DNA of 13,056 bases from contig JAGXHO010000207.1 of assembly GCA_024636105.1 (NCBI GenBank), forward strand, positions 1 to 13,056. Reading direction: 5' to 3'. The translations under genes were made by a program, and so were the position numbers. The notes under the pieces were generated by a model. That model worked only from the letters and a program-made list of their open reading frames with translations, searched no databases and was not told the origin of the DNA. Below, in pieces: positions 1-7,630 of the stretch. How positions within the stretch are numbered: the stretch's first letter is position 1; every line of letters starts with the position of its first letter. Source of the DNA: Trueperaceae bacterium. GTDB taxonomy: Bacteria > Deinococcota > Deinococci > Deinococcales > Trueperaceae.

Positions 1-785
1 ACGACGACCTGGCCCGGGCACGGGTGCCCGCGGCGGTCGTCCGCCTGGCCGAGCCGCAGAGCGACGCCCGTGCCGTCCTGCGCACGGCGCTCCTTCCGGG
101 ACTCCTGGCGGCCGCGCGCACGAACCGCGACGCCCCCTCGCCCGCGCTCTTCGAGGTGGGCCGGGTCTTCGTCGAGCCCGAAGAGGAGCGTTTGGGGCTC
201 CTCTGGCGCGGTGCGCGCGTGCGCTCCGGCTGGCGCGCCGAAGGCGCGATCGACCCGTTCGTCGCGAAGGGGGTGCTCGAGGCTCTGGCCGAAGGGCTCG
301 GCGTCGGGCTCGAGCTTCGCCCCGCGCCGGTCGCCTACCTGCATCCTGGGGTTTCCGCGCGCGTCCTGTGGGCCGGCGTCGACGTCGGGACCTTCGGGCG
401 GATCCACCCGGAGGTGGCCCGCGATTGGGCCTGCGGCGACGTGCTCGTCGCCGAACTGCGGCTGCCGCTCACCGTCGCGGCACCCGTCGTGCGCGAGGTG
501 CCCCGCCAGCCCTTCGCCGAGCGCGACCTCGCCGTCGTGGTCCCGGCCGACGTCGGGTACGCGACGCTCCGGACCCTGTGCGCTACCGCGGCCGGCGAGC
601 TCCTGGTCGAGCTCTTCCCGTTCGACGTGTACGAGGGGGGGCAGGTGGGGGAGGGGCGCAAGAGCCTGGCGCTGCGCTTCCGCTTCCGGCACCCGGAACG
701 GGCGCTGACCGACGTCGAGGTCGATGCGCGCATGAAAGACGTCATGTCGGCCGTCGACGCGGCTGGGTATGCTGTGAGGACGTGA
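1..785 (+). CDS. pheT: Phenylalanine--tRNA ligase beta subunit, C-terminal part (5' end outside window)
   Basis: The beta subunit of the (alpha-beta)2 enzyme that charges tRNA-Phe in the cytoplasm. About 261 codons are visible, and the reading frame is already open at position 3, so the gene begins upstream. The first part matches the PheT catalytic-like core: a 'VLRTALLPGLL' segment, then 'LHPGVSARVLWAGVDVGTFG' leading into 'HPEV'. The last ~95 residues are the ferredoxin-fold anticodon-binding (FDX-ACB) domain: 'RQPFAERDLAVVV' near its start, 'FDVYEGGQVGEGRKSLALRF' in the middle, and the closing helix 'VDARMKDVMSAVDAAGY'. This domain always ends PheT, so the C-terminus is natural. The GTG at 24 is only an internal valine codon. 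The TGA stop overlaps the next gene's GTG by 4 nt, so the two are probably co-transcribed with pheS, which would lie upstream. Identification is secure. Confidence 0.96.
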   Translation, partial: DDLARARVPAAVVRLAEPQSDARAVLRTALLPGLLAAARTNRDAPSPALFEVGRVFVEPEEERLGLLWRGARVRSGWRAEGAIDPFVAKGVLEALAEGLGVGLELRPAPVAYLHPGVSARVLWAGVDVGTFGRIHPEVARDWACGDVLVAELRLPLTVAAPVVREVPRQPFAERDLAVVVPADVGYATLRTLCATAAGELLVELFPFDVYEGGQVGEGRKSLALRFRFRHPERALTDVEVDARMKDVMSAVDAAGYAVRT

Positions 786-1324
786 CCTGGATCGACGCCT
801 CCCTCGTGCTCACGGTCGCCGCCGTCACCGGTCTCGCCGCCGAGCGGCGCCTCATGGGGCTGCTCGTCGGCCTCGGCGGGCTCGCGGCGCTGCGGCCGCT
901 GCTCGTCCTCGCCGACCTGAACCCATGGTTGGCGCTCGTCGCCGCCCTGCTCGTGGGTCTGGCGTTGGCCCTGCTCGGACGCCACGTCCTGCAGCTCGCG
1001 CGCGTCCCTGGTCGATTGGCGCGCCTCGGCGGCGGGATCGGCGGCTTCGTCCTCGGCGTCGCCTTGGTGCTCGCGTTGGTCACGTCGCTGCCGGTGGAGC
1101 GCAACCCGGTCGAGCCATCGTTGATCTACTACCCGCCGCGCGAGCTGCCGCCCGTCGTTCGTCAGGCGGTCGCCGGCTCGGCCGCCGTGGCCGTCGGCCG
1201 GAGCGTGTTGCTGCACCCACTGCTCGTTGCGCAGGGCGCGGTTCCGGACGGCCAGGTCGCGCTCTTCGACGCGCTGCACCGATGGTTCGTGGTGGGCGAG
1301 CCGTGGCGGGCGCCCGGTTCGTGA
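782..1324 (+). CDS. CvpA-like small integral membrane protein
   Basis: A 180-residue, very hydrophobic protein. The N-terminus 'WIDASLVLTVAAVTGL' resembles the start of CvpA (colicin V production) family proteins. Putative membrane helices lie at about residues 5-20, 25-45, 48-68 and 83-103. A soluble tail follows, with a 'YYPPRELPPVVRQAV' stretch. The GTG start is the only sensible in-frame start after the pheT sequence ends, and it forms a GTGA overlap with the pheT stop. A GTGAGGA stretch lies at 774-780, only one base from the start, so coupling to PheT termination may matter more than a free ribosome site. A cvpA gene downstream of pheT is also known in Firmicutes, which supports the call. 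The role of CvpA proteins is poorly defined; membrane homeostasis has been suggested. An uncharacterised membrane protein is the alternative. Confidence 0.6.
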   Translation: MTWIDASLVLTVAAVTGLAAERRLMGLLVGLGGLAALRPLLVLADLNPWLALVAALLVGLALALLGRHVLQLARVPGRLARLGGGIGGFVLGVALVLALVTSLPVERNPVEPSLIYYPPRELPPVVRQAVAGSAAVAVGRSVLLHPLLVAQGAVPDGQVALFDALHRWFVVGEPWRAPGS

Positions 1325-1581
1325 CGGCACGCGTCGTGGCGGAACATTCGCGAGAGGGGGCGATCGGCGAAGCGTAGCGAGGACGCGAGGAAGCGCAAGC
1401 CTGCGTGCGCCGCTGTGCGGTGCCCCGCAGTGACGAGGCGGAGGGCCCCATCCCGGCCGGCGCGACGGCGCCGTGCAGGAGGTGGGGGCAAGGAGCGGGG
1501 GTGCGTGGGCGATGCCCGACGCGCGCCGGTCCCCAAAACGCGAGACGCCAGGCCGATCCAGGCCATGGACGACGGTCCGAG

Positions 1582-1598
1582 GCGCCGCCCTGCGGCGC
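1582..1598. repeat. 7-bp inverted repeat with 3-nt loop in glmS leader
   Basis: GCGCCGC (1582-1588), loop CCT, then GCGGCGC (1592-1598). It can form a strong hairpin in RNA of either strand. No T-run follows, so it does not look like an intrinsic terminator. Confidence 0.55.
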
Positions 1599-1630
1599 GC
1601 GGCGACGAGTCTGCGGGCCCCTCCAGTGCA

Positions 1631-1680
1631 CGACCCACGCTCGCGACCCGACGGGTCGAGGTTCGAAGGCTGGGACGACC
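1631..1680 (+). repeat. Competing inverted repeats (three possible partners for one GGGTCG)
   Basis: CGACCC occurs at 1631-1636 and again at 1644-1649. The single GGGTCG at 1653-1658 can pair with either copy, or its last five bases can pair with CGACC at 1676-1680. These pairings exclude each other, the sort of arrangement found in switching leaders. No known riboswitch core was recognised beside it, and chance is a real alternative at this base composition. Confidence 0.4.
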
Positions 1681-1716
1681 GTTCCGGCACCCGGGTTCGC
1701 CCCCCGGTCCACCGCC

Positions 1717-1733
1717 GGTGCGCCATGCGCACC
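1717..1733. repeat. 7-bp inverted repeat with CAT loop in glmS leader
   Basis: GGTGCGC (1717-1723), CAT, GCGCACC (1727-1733). The 5' arm could instead pair through GGTGC (1717-1721) with GCACC at 1687-1691, which gives another competing structure in the same leader. Confidence 0.5.
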
Positions 1734-1785
1734 CGAACGAGCGCAGGCGCGCCGACCCATGGGGCCGCGCTCCTCGCGCCCAAGC

Positions 1786-1801
1786 GCCGCACGCGTGCGG
1801 C
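1786..1801. repeat. 16-bp perfect palindrome 33 nt before glmS
   Basis: GCCGCACGCGTGCGGC reads the same on both strands. In RNA it makes a 6-bp stem with a CGCG loop; in DNA it has the form of a dimeric repressor or activator site. It ends 32 nt before the glmS ATG and about 19 nt before the purine-rich ribosome binding sequence. No regulator can be named from the sequence alone. Confidence 0.55.
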
Positions 1802-1833
1802 ACGGACAGGGACCAGACCAGAGGGGGACCGCC

Positions 1834-3670
<1,837 letters not shown>

Positions 3671-3692
3671 GCCAGAAGGAGCGGACGTTCGA

Positions 3693-3854
3693 TCAGTGGA
3701 GGACGACGTCGCCGCAGGCGACCGACGCACCCATCAGGTCGGGCGACAGGTGCACGTTGACGTAGTGCACGCCGCCGACGATCCACGCGAAGGCGTGGTT
3801 CGTCGGCGCGAACACGGTGAAGGGGCCCACCTGCGCCGCGGCGCTCGGGCTCAC
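3693..3854 (-). pseudogene. 53-codon ORF joining a fasciclin-like motif to a 'VACGD' tail; probable gene remnant
   Basis: A short reading frame starting at a GTG that overlaps the TPR gene's TGA stop by 4 nt. It encodes 53 residues. Residues 9-22 read 'VGPFTVFAPTNHAF', very like the signature near the start of fasciclin (FAS1) domains. Only about six residues later comes 'YVNVHLSPDLMGASVACGD', resembling the C-terminal end ('INVHKSAEEIG...VACGDI'-like) of secreted CHRD/SOD-like hypothetical proteins. A fasciclin domain needs about 130 residues, so its core is missing. There is no signal peptide. I infer an internally deleted remnant of a larger secreted protein. The alternative, a real small protein coupled to the TPR gene, is kept open by the tidy stop-start overlap. 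No strong ribosome site precedes it. Confidence 0.45.
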
Positions 3855-4684
3855 GGACCCCCGCGGCTGCTCCACCACCAGACGACCGCCAGGACCGCTC
3901 CGGCGATCAGCGCCGGGCGCAGCCACCGACGGTTCCCGCCGCTGCCGCCGCGCGCGAGCGTCGCCCGTGCCTCCTCGGCGTCGCGCTTGGAGGACGCCCG
4001 CTGAGCACGGCGTAGGGCTGCCACGCTCTTGCCGACCTGCCCTTTGCGGCGGTACGCGACGCCCAGGTTGTGGTGGGCGTTCGCGAACCCGTCGTCGAGC
4101 TTGATCGCTCGCTCGTAGTCTTCGATCGCGCCATCGACGTCGCCGCCCTCGAGCTTGAGGTTCCCTCGGTTCGTCAGCGCGCGGACGTGCTTCGGGTCGC
4201 GTTCCAAGGCGGCCTCGAGGTGGGCCCGGGCGCCGATCGGATCGCCTTCCAGCACGGCGACGGTCCCGCTCTGGGCGTCGCGTTCGGCAGCGAAGTACTC
4301 GCTCCGCACGCGCCCCAGGGCGGCGCGAGCCGCCTCGGGTTCGCGCTGATCGAGCGCGATGGCGACGTCCACGAGCGCCGCGACGTCGTCCTCGAGCGCC
4401 TGCCAGTCGACGAGCCCGTCGGGGCGTACGTCGATGCGCGCCAACCGCGCGATCGCGCGCTTCGGCGCCTTCGAGCGGACGGAGGCCTCGACCTCCGCGA
4501 GCGCTTCCAGCGCATCGAGCGAGGCGTCGTCCGCATCGGCCTCGACGAGCCGCAGCGTCTGCGCCGCCAAGCCGAAGCGCCCGAGATCGGCGAGGCCGCG
4601 CCAATCCTGGGCGCGAGCGAGGGCGATCCAGCGGGCTTCGGCCGCCGTGGGCGCCGGGGCGCCCGCTTCGGTGGGGGAGGTCAA
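3851..4684 (-). CDS. Tail-anchored tetratricopeptide repeat protein
   Basis: A 277-residue protein with no signal peptide. Residues 1-130 are Ala-rich, helical and weakly repeat-like. TPR-type repeats are clear at about 131-166 ('GDPIGARAHLEAALERDP'), 167-199 ('RALTNRGNLKLEGG' then 'AIEDYERAIKLDD') and 200-233 ('ANAHHNLGVAYRRKGQVGKS'). A basic stretch precedes one membrane helix at about 255-272 ('LIAGAVLAVVWWW') close to the C-terminus, so the repeats should face the cytoplasm. The start is a TTG whose TTGA overlaps the glgA stop, chosen because AAGGAGA sits 6 nt before it; longer readings would lie inside glgA. TPRs are protein-binding scaffolds. The coupling to glgA suggests, but does not show, a role connected with glycogen synthesis. 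I do not recognise a named family. Confidence 0.85.
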   Translation of the reverse strand: MTSPTEAGAPAPTAAEARWIALARAQDWRGLADLGRFGLAAQTLRLVEADADDASLDALEALAEVEASVRSKAPKRAIARLARIDVRPDGLVDWQALEDDVAALVDVAIALDQREPEAARAALGRVRSEYFAAERDAQSGTVAVLEGDPIGARAHLEAALERDPKHVRALTNRGNLKLEGGDVDGAIEDYERAIKLDDGFANAHHNLGVAYRRKGQVGKSVAALRRAQRASSKRDAEEARATLARGGSGGNRRWLRPALIAGAVLAVVWWWSSRGGP

Positions 4685-6114
4685 GGGCGGTCTCCTTGCG
4701 AACGCGAGCGCTCCGCCTGGAGCGATCGGTAGAGGGCGTCGTAGGACGCGACGGCCCGAGCCCAGCCGAACCGCTCCTGCGCCGCGGCGGTGCGCAGGGC
4801 GTCCCAGGTGCGGCGATCGGCGTGCGCACGGTGGGCGCGGCCTGCGGCCGCGACCAACCCCGCTGCGGTCGCTGGGCCGAAGAGGAAGCCGGTGCGGCCG
4901 TCGTCGATCGTGTCGGCGAGCCCGCCCGTCGCGCGAGCGATCGGCACGGTGGCGTAGCGCATCGCGATGAGCTGCGCGAGACCGCAGGGCTCGAACCGCG
5001 ACGGGACCGCCAGCGCGTCGGCGCCCGCGTAGATGCGGCGGGCCAGGCCGTCGTCGTAACCGACGCGGCCGCCCACCCGGCCGGGGTGGCGCGCGAAGGC
5101 GCGCTCCGCGGCCTCCTCGAGGTCGGGGGACCCGGCTCCTAGGACGACCAGGTTCCACCCCTGCGCCAGCAGCTCAGGGAGCGCTTCGAACAGCAGGTCG
5201 ATGCCCTTCTGGTCGGCGAAGCGACTGACGAGGCCGAGGACCGGGCGCCCCGCCTCGAGGCCGAACTCGGTTTCGAGGGCGCTCGTGCAGCGCGCCTTCC
5301 CAGCGAGGTTGCCGGCATCGAAGGGCGCGGCGAGCTCGGCGTCGTTCGCCGGATCGAACGCCACGTCGTCGAGGCCGTTCAGGATCCCGGACAGGCGGTC
5401 GCCGAGGGCGGCGAAGGTCCCCTCGAGGCCGTAGCCCACGGCGGGATCGACCAGCTCGCGGGCGTAGGTCGGCGAGACGGTGGTCGCGCGATCCGTGGCG
5501 ACGAGCCCGGCGTGCAGGAGGTTGCCGCGCCCCCGGAGGGCGAGAGCCCCGGCGAGCTCGCCGGGGAGCCGACCCCAGCGCACGATGTCCGCCGCGTCCG
5601 CGTGCCCCTGGTACTGGGCGTTGTGGACGGTCACGACCGTGGCCGGACGCCCGAAGACCACCGGAAGGTACGCGGCGTGGCGCACGAGCGCCGGTATGAG
5701 CGCGGCGTGCCAATCGTGCACGTGCACCACGTCCGGGCCGAAGCCGAGGCGGGCGGCGACTTCCGGCACCGCGCGCGCGAAGAGCGCGAAGCGCCGGGCG
5801 TCGTCCGGGTAGCCGTACAGCGCGTCGCGCCGGAAGTCGTCGTGCCCGACGAACGCGAACCGCACCACCCCGTCGCCTGCGGGCACCTCGAGGGTGCCGA
5901 CCCCGACCGAGACCTCGCCATCATCGAACGGGACGTCGACGTCGCCGATCCAGTACGGGGCCGGGGTGGCTCGCAGCGTGGCGTACCAGGGGTGGACGAC
6001 GAGGACCGCGTGGCCCGCGGCAGCCTGGGCCGCCGGGAGCGCACCGAGCACGTCGGCGAGCCCACCGGTCTTGGCGAAGGGGGCGGCTTCGGCGGTGGCA
6101 TGGAGGAGCTGCAC
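4681..6114 (-). CDS. glgA: Glycogen synthase (GT5 family)
   Basis: Transfers glucose from ADP-glucose (the usual bacterial donor) to the growing alpha-1,4-glucan. The protein is 477 aa, the same length as E. coli GlgA. Visible family marks: 'AKTGGLADV' at 14-22 with donor-binding Lys15; 'HVHDWHAALIP' at 131-141; 'TVHNAQYQG' at 162-170; 'LNGLDD' at 245-250; 'SRFADQKGID' at 297-306, whose Arg298 and Lys303 match the catalytic Arg300/Lys305 pair; and 'FEPCGLAQL' at 374-382 with the conserved Glu375. The start is GTG at 6114, giving the standard GT5 N-terminus 'MQLLHATAEAAPFAKTGG'. No ribosome site precedes it, but TACACT lies 7 nt upstream, suggesting a leaderless message. The stop overlaps the TPR gene's TTG. 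No glgB or glgC is in the window. Confidence 0.96.
   Translation of the reverse strand: MQLLHATAEAAPFAKTGGLADVLGALPAAQAAAGHAVLVVHPWYATLRATPAPYWIGDVDVPFDDGEVSVGVGTLEVPAGDGVVRFAFVGHDDFRRDALYGYPDDARRFALFARAVPEVAARLGFGPDVVHVHDWHAALIPALVRHAAYLPVVFGRPATVVTVHNAQYQGHADAADIVRWGRLPGELAGALALRGRGNLLHAGLVATDRATTVSPTYARELVDPAVGYGLEGTFAALGDRLSGILNGLDDVAFDPANDAELAAPFDAGNLAGKARCTSALETEFGLEAGRPVLGLVSRFADQKGIDLLFEALPELLAQGWNLVVLGAGSPDLEEAAERAFARHPGRVGGRVGYDDGLARRIYAGADALAVPSRFEPCGLAQLIAMRYATVPIARATGGLADTIDDGRTGFLFGPATAAGLVAAAGRAHRAHADRRTWDALRTAAAQERFGWARAVASYDALYRSLQAERSRSQGDRP
4691..4697 (-). promoter_or_regulatory. Ribosome binding site for the TTG-started TPR gene
   Basis: AAGGAGA on the minus strand, 6 nt before the TTG at 4684 and inside the last codons of glgA. 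It is the strongest Shine-Dalgarno match I saw in the window and decides the unusual TTG start. Confidence 0.8.
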
Positions 6115-6121
6115 GCCGGCG

Positions 6122-6127
6122 AGTGTA
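6122..6127 (-). promoter_or_regulatory. Probable -10 box for glgA (leaderless)
   Basis: Minus-strand TACACT fits TANNNT and is followed by 7 nt and then the glgA GTG, so transcription would begin at or next to the start codon. No good -35 hexamer is visible 16-18 nt upstream. The absence of a Shine-Dalgarno sequence before glgA fits leaderless translation, which is common in Deinococcus. Confidence 0.5.
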
Positions 6128-6176
6128 CCGCGGCCCGGTACTGCGCCAGGACACCGTTCTCATCGAGACCCTTCCA

Positions 6177-6182
6177 TATACT
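6177..6182 (+). promoter_or_regulatory. Probable -10 box for the S41 peptidase transcript
   Basis: TATACT (within CATATACT) is the most A+T-rich point of the divergent gap and a 5/6 match to TATAAT. It lies 31 nt before the peptidase ATG and only 5 nt before an earlier ATG at 6188. No convincing -35 box is seen. It is oriented away from the glgA box, whose nearer end is 49 nt distant. Confidence 0.55.
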
Positions 6183-6187
6183 GCCGC

Positions 6188-6217
6188 ATGATTCTTCGTC
6201 GCCTGGAGTCCCAATGA
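6188..6217 (+). CDS. Possible leaderless 9-codon upstream ORF (MILRRLESQ)
   Basis: ATG at 6188 follows TATACT by 5 nt, so the transcript may begin at or near this codon. Nine codons later the TGA stop (6215-6217) overlaps the ATG of the S41 peptidase (6214-6216) as ATGA. The peptidase's ribosome-binding GGAG (6205-6208) lies inside this frame. Translation of the small frame could therefore deliver ribosomes to the peptidase start, or block its ribosome site. No function for the peptide itself is suggested. A start site 1-2 nt downstream would abolish it. Confidence 0.35.
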   Translation: MILRRLESQ

Positions 6218-7566
6218 AGCGCTTCGCCCTCGTCGCCGCCGTGCTCGGCGTGCTCCTCACGACCGTGGTGGTGCAGGCTCAGCTCTCGCGCGACTTCGCC
6301 AACGAGTTCCTCGCCCAGCCCGCGGGGCGCGCTTTGGTCCAGACCTTCGGTGCGCTGAAGACCGGATACCTCGACGACGTCGACGACGACGCGATCATCC
6401 GCGGCGCCATCACCGGGATGCTCGAGGCCGTCGGCGACCCGTACACCTACTACCTCGAACCGCGCACCGCGGCTCGCGAGGCGCAGGACCGAAGCGGCTC
6501 CTTCGAGGGCATCGGCGCGGTGCTCACGCCCTACAACCGGCAGTCCGGCCGTGGCGTCGAGATCCTGAACGTCTACCGCGACGGGCCGGCTTTCGATGCC
6601 GGTGTGCGGCGTGGCGACATCTTCATGGCGGTCGACGGGGTCGACGTCTCGGACTTCACGACCATCGAGGTCGTCGACCTCGTGCGGGGGCCGGGCGGCA
6701 CGACGGTCGAGATCACCTTCCAGCGCCCGGGCGCGAACGACCCGGTCTCGTTCGCGATCGTGCGCGCGACGATCGAGATCGTCGACGTGACCGCCGGCAT
6801 CGTCGACGGCGACATCGGCTACGTCGCGATCTCCTCGTTCGGCAACCAGCGCGTGTACGACCAGCTCACCGAGGCGCTCGCGCGCCTCCAACTCGACGGC
6901 GCGCGCAGCTTCGTGCTCGACCTGCGCAACAACCCTGGCGGCTTGCTCACCCAGGGCATCCTGGTCGCCGACGAGTTCCTCGGCACGGGCGACATCGTCT
7001 TCCAGCGCGCGCGGGGCGTGACGCAACGGCTGGCGTCGGCCGACCCCCTCGGGATCGTCGACGCCCCGCTCGTCGTCCTCGTCAACCGCAACTCGGCGTC
7101 CGCGTCGGAGATCGTCGCTGGTGCCCTGCAGGAGAACGACCGAGCGCTCGTGATCGGCGAGATCACGTTCGGCAAGGGGGTCGCGCAGAGCGTGGTCTCG
7201 CTGTCGGACGGCGGCCAGTTGGCCTACACGTCGTTCGAGTGGCTCACGCCCGATCGCCGTTCGATCACCGAGGGCGGCATCGTGCCCGACGTCGCCGTGA
7301 CCGACGCGCTGCTCACGCAGACGATCTCGGTCGAGGGGCGCGGCGGCGAGCTCGGCCAGGTCGTGACGATCTTGGTGGACGGCGTCGAAGTCGGCGCGAC
7401 CACGGTCGACGAGGAGGGCGAGTTCACCTTCGTGACCGTCGGCCCGCGCCCCGTGCTCTCGGAGGTGCAAGGGGAGGCCATGGTCGATCTGACGAACGAC
7501 GCGGTGCTCGCCGCCGCCGTGGCGGCGCTGCGCGACGGGTCGGCGGCGGCCGTCGGGGCGCGCTGA
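6214..7566 (+). CDS. S41-family C-terminal processing peptidase with PDZ domain
   Basis: An envelope serine protease of 450 aa. Residues 4-22 form a signal peptide or anchor ('FALVAAVLGVLLTTVVV', possible cleavage after VQA). A short N-terminal helical region contains 'GDPYTYYLEP' (74-83). The PDZ domain spans about 97-175 ('GVEILNVYRDGPAFDAGVRRGD'), where substrate C-termini would bind. The catalytic core has 'DLRNNPGG' (236-243), 'NSASASEIVAGAL' with Ser296, and 'TFGKGVAQS' with Lys321 and Gln325. The 25- and 4-residue spacings equal those of the CtpB triad Ser309/Lys334/Gln338, so it should be active. After 'GGIVPDV' a segment of about 60 residues (362-420) rich in Val/Thr/Gly precedes the usual last helix and looks like an added small beta domain. 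Start chosen: ATG 6214 with GGAG 5 nt ahead. The upstream in-frame extension lies antisense to glgA and is not used. Confidence 0.93.
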   Translation: MKRFALVAAVLGVLLTTVVVQAQLSRDFANEFLAQPAGRALVQTFGALKTGYLDDVDDDAIIRGAITGMLEAVGDPYTYYLEPRTAAREAQDRSGSFEGIGAVLTPYNRQSGRGVEILNVYRDGPAFDAGVRRGDIFMAVDGVDVSDFTTIEVVDLVRGPGGTTVEITFQRPGANDPVSFAIVRATIEIVDVTAGIVDGDIGYVAISSFGNQRVYDQLTEALARLQLDGARSFVLDLRNNPGGLLTQGILVADEFLGTGDIVFQRARGVTQRLASADPLGIVDAPLVVLVNRNSASASEIVAGALQENDRALVIGEITFGKGVAQSVVSLSDGGQLAYTSFEWLTPDRRSITEGGIVPDVAVTDALLTQTISVEGRGGELGQVVTILVDGVEVGATTVDEEGEFTFVTVGPRPVLSEVQGEAMVDLTNDAVLAAAVAALRDGSAAAVGAR

Positions 7567-7586
7567 CGCAACGCAGGGTTAGGCCC

Positions 7587-7605
7587 GCGTGGGTGCCCCC
7601 CACGC
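7587..7605. repeat. 7-bp inverted repeat between peptidase and ABC genes
   Basis: GCGTGGG (7587-7593), loop TGCCC, CCCACGC (7599-7605), 20 nt after the peptidase stop. It may slow or end transcription or protect a 3' end, but no T-run follows, so it is not a standard intrinsic terminator. It also spans the GTG at 7589 that could otherwise start the ABC ATPase. Confidence 0.45.
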
Positions 7606-7630
7606 ATCCCGCCCGAACGGCGCGTACCCG

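Larger units (their letters stand above)
1325..1833. other. Long non-coding gap, probable glmS leader
   Basis: These 509 nt between the cvpA-like gene and glmS contain no protein I can support. Frames open on both strands read as Arg/Pro/Ala-rich low-complexity translations typical of GC-rich non-coding DNA. I find only one TpA step in the whole stretch (about 1374), so no TANNNT-type -10 box is possible; glmS may be transcribed from upstream. Several short perfect inverted repeats occur: CGGCGC/GCGCCG at 1458-1473, GCGCCGC/GCGGCGC at 1582-1598, CGACCC/GGGTCG at 1644-1658, CCGGG/CCCGG at 1691-1707, GGTGCGC/GCGCACC at 1717-1733 and a 16-bp palindrome at 1786-1801. High GC makes some of these expected by chance. 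A structured 5' leader is possible but unproven. I could not fit it to the glmS ribozyme or a T-box. Confidence 0.5.

Noticed and set aside
1392..1520. glmS ribozyme upstream of glmS
   Set aside because: GCGCC followed by a short pairing and GTGACGAGG resembles the ribozyme's P1-P2 part, but the UUAUCGA-type and UCGGCGG-type core segments and the P2.1 complement are absent, and the string lies about 400 nt before the start codon.
1688..1712. tRNA-like T arm (CCGGG, 7-nt loop TTCGCCC, CCCGG)
   Set aside because: The loop lacks the conserved A58 and no acceptor, D or anticodon stems can be found upstream.
1653..1733. T-box leader
   Set aside because: AGGCTGGGAC at 1667-1676 looks partly like the T-box, but the ACCGCG half does not match, no GAGGG/CCCUC-type antiterminator helix forms, and glmS is not a usual T-box gene.
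335..1792. 485-codon open frame on the minus strand across pheT, cvpA-like gene and leader
   Set aside because: An antisense shadow created by high third-position GC; its translation is Arg-rich, with no recognisable fold.
1405..1833. 143-codon in-frame N-terminal extension of GlmS
   Set aside because: GlmS needs Cys directly after the initiator Met, and the extension is an Arg/Pro/Ala-rich translation of non-coding DNA.
3708..3722. GTCGCC/GGCGAC hairpin after glmS as a terminator
   Set aside because: It lies inside the 53-codon minus-strand ORF, has only 6 bp and no T-run; too weak to call.
5512..6213. 234-codon upstream extension of the S41 peptidase
   Set aside because: Antisense to glgA, crosses the divergent promoters, and would bury the clear signal peptide that begins at 6214.
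7589..7630. GTG start 14 codons earlier for the ABC ATPase
   Set aside because: The added residues have no family resemblance and the codon lies in a hairpin; ATG 7631 gives the standard N-terminus.
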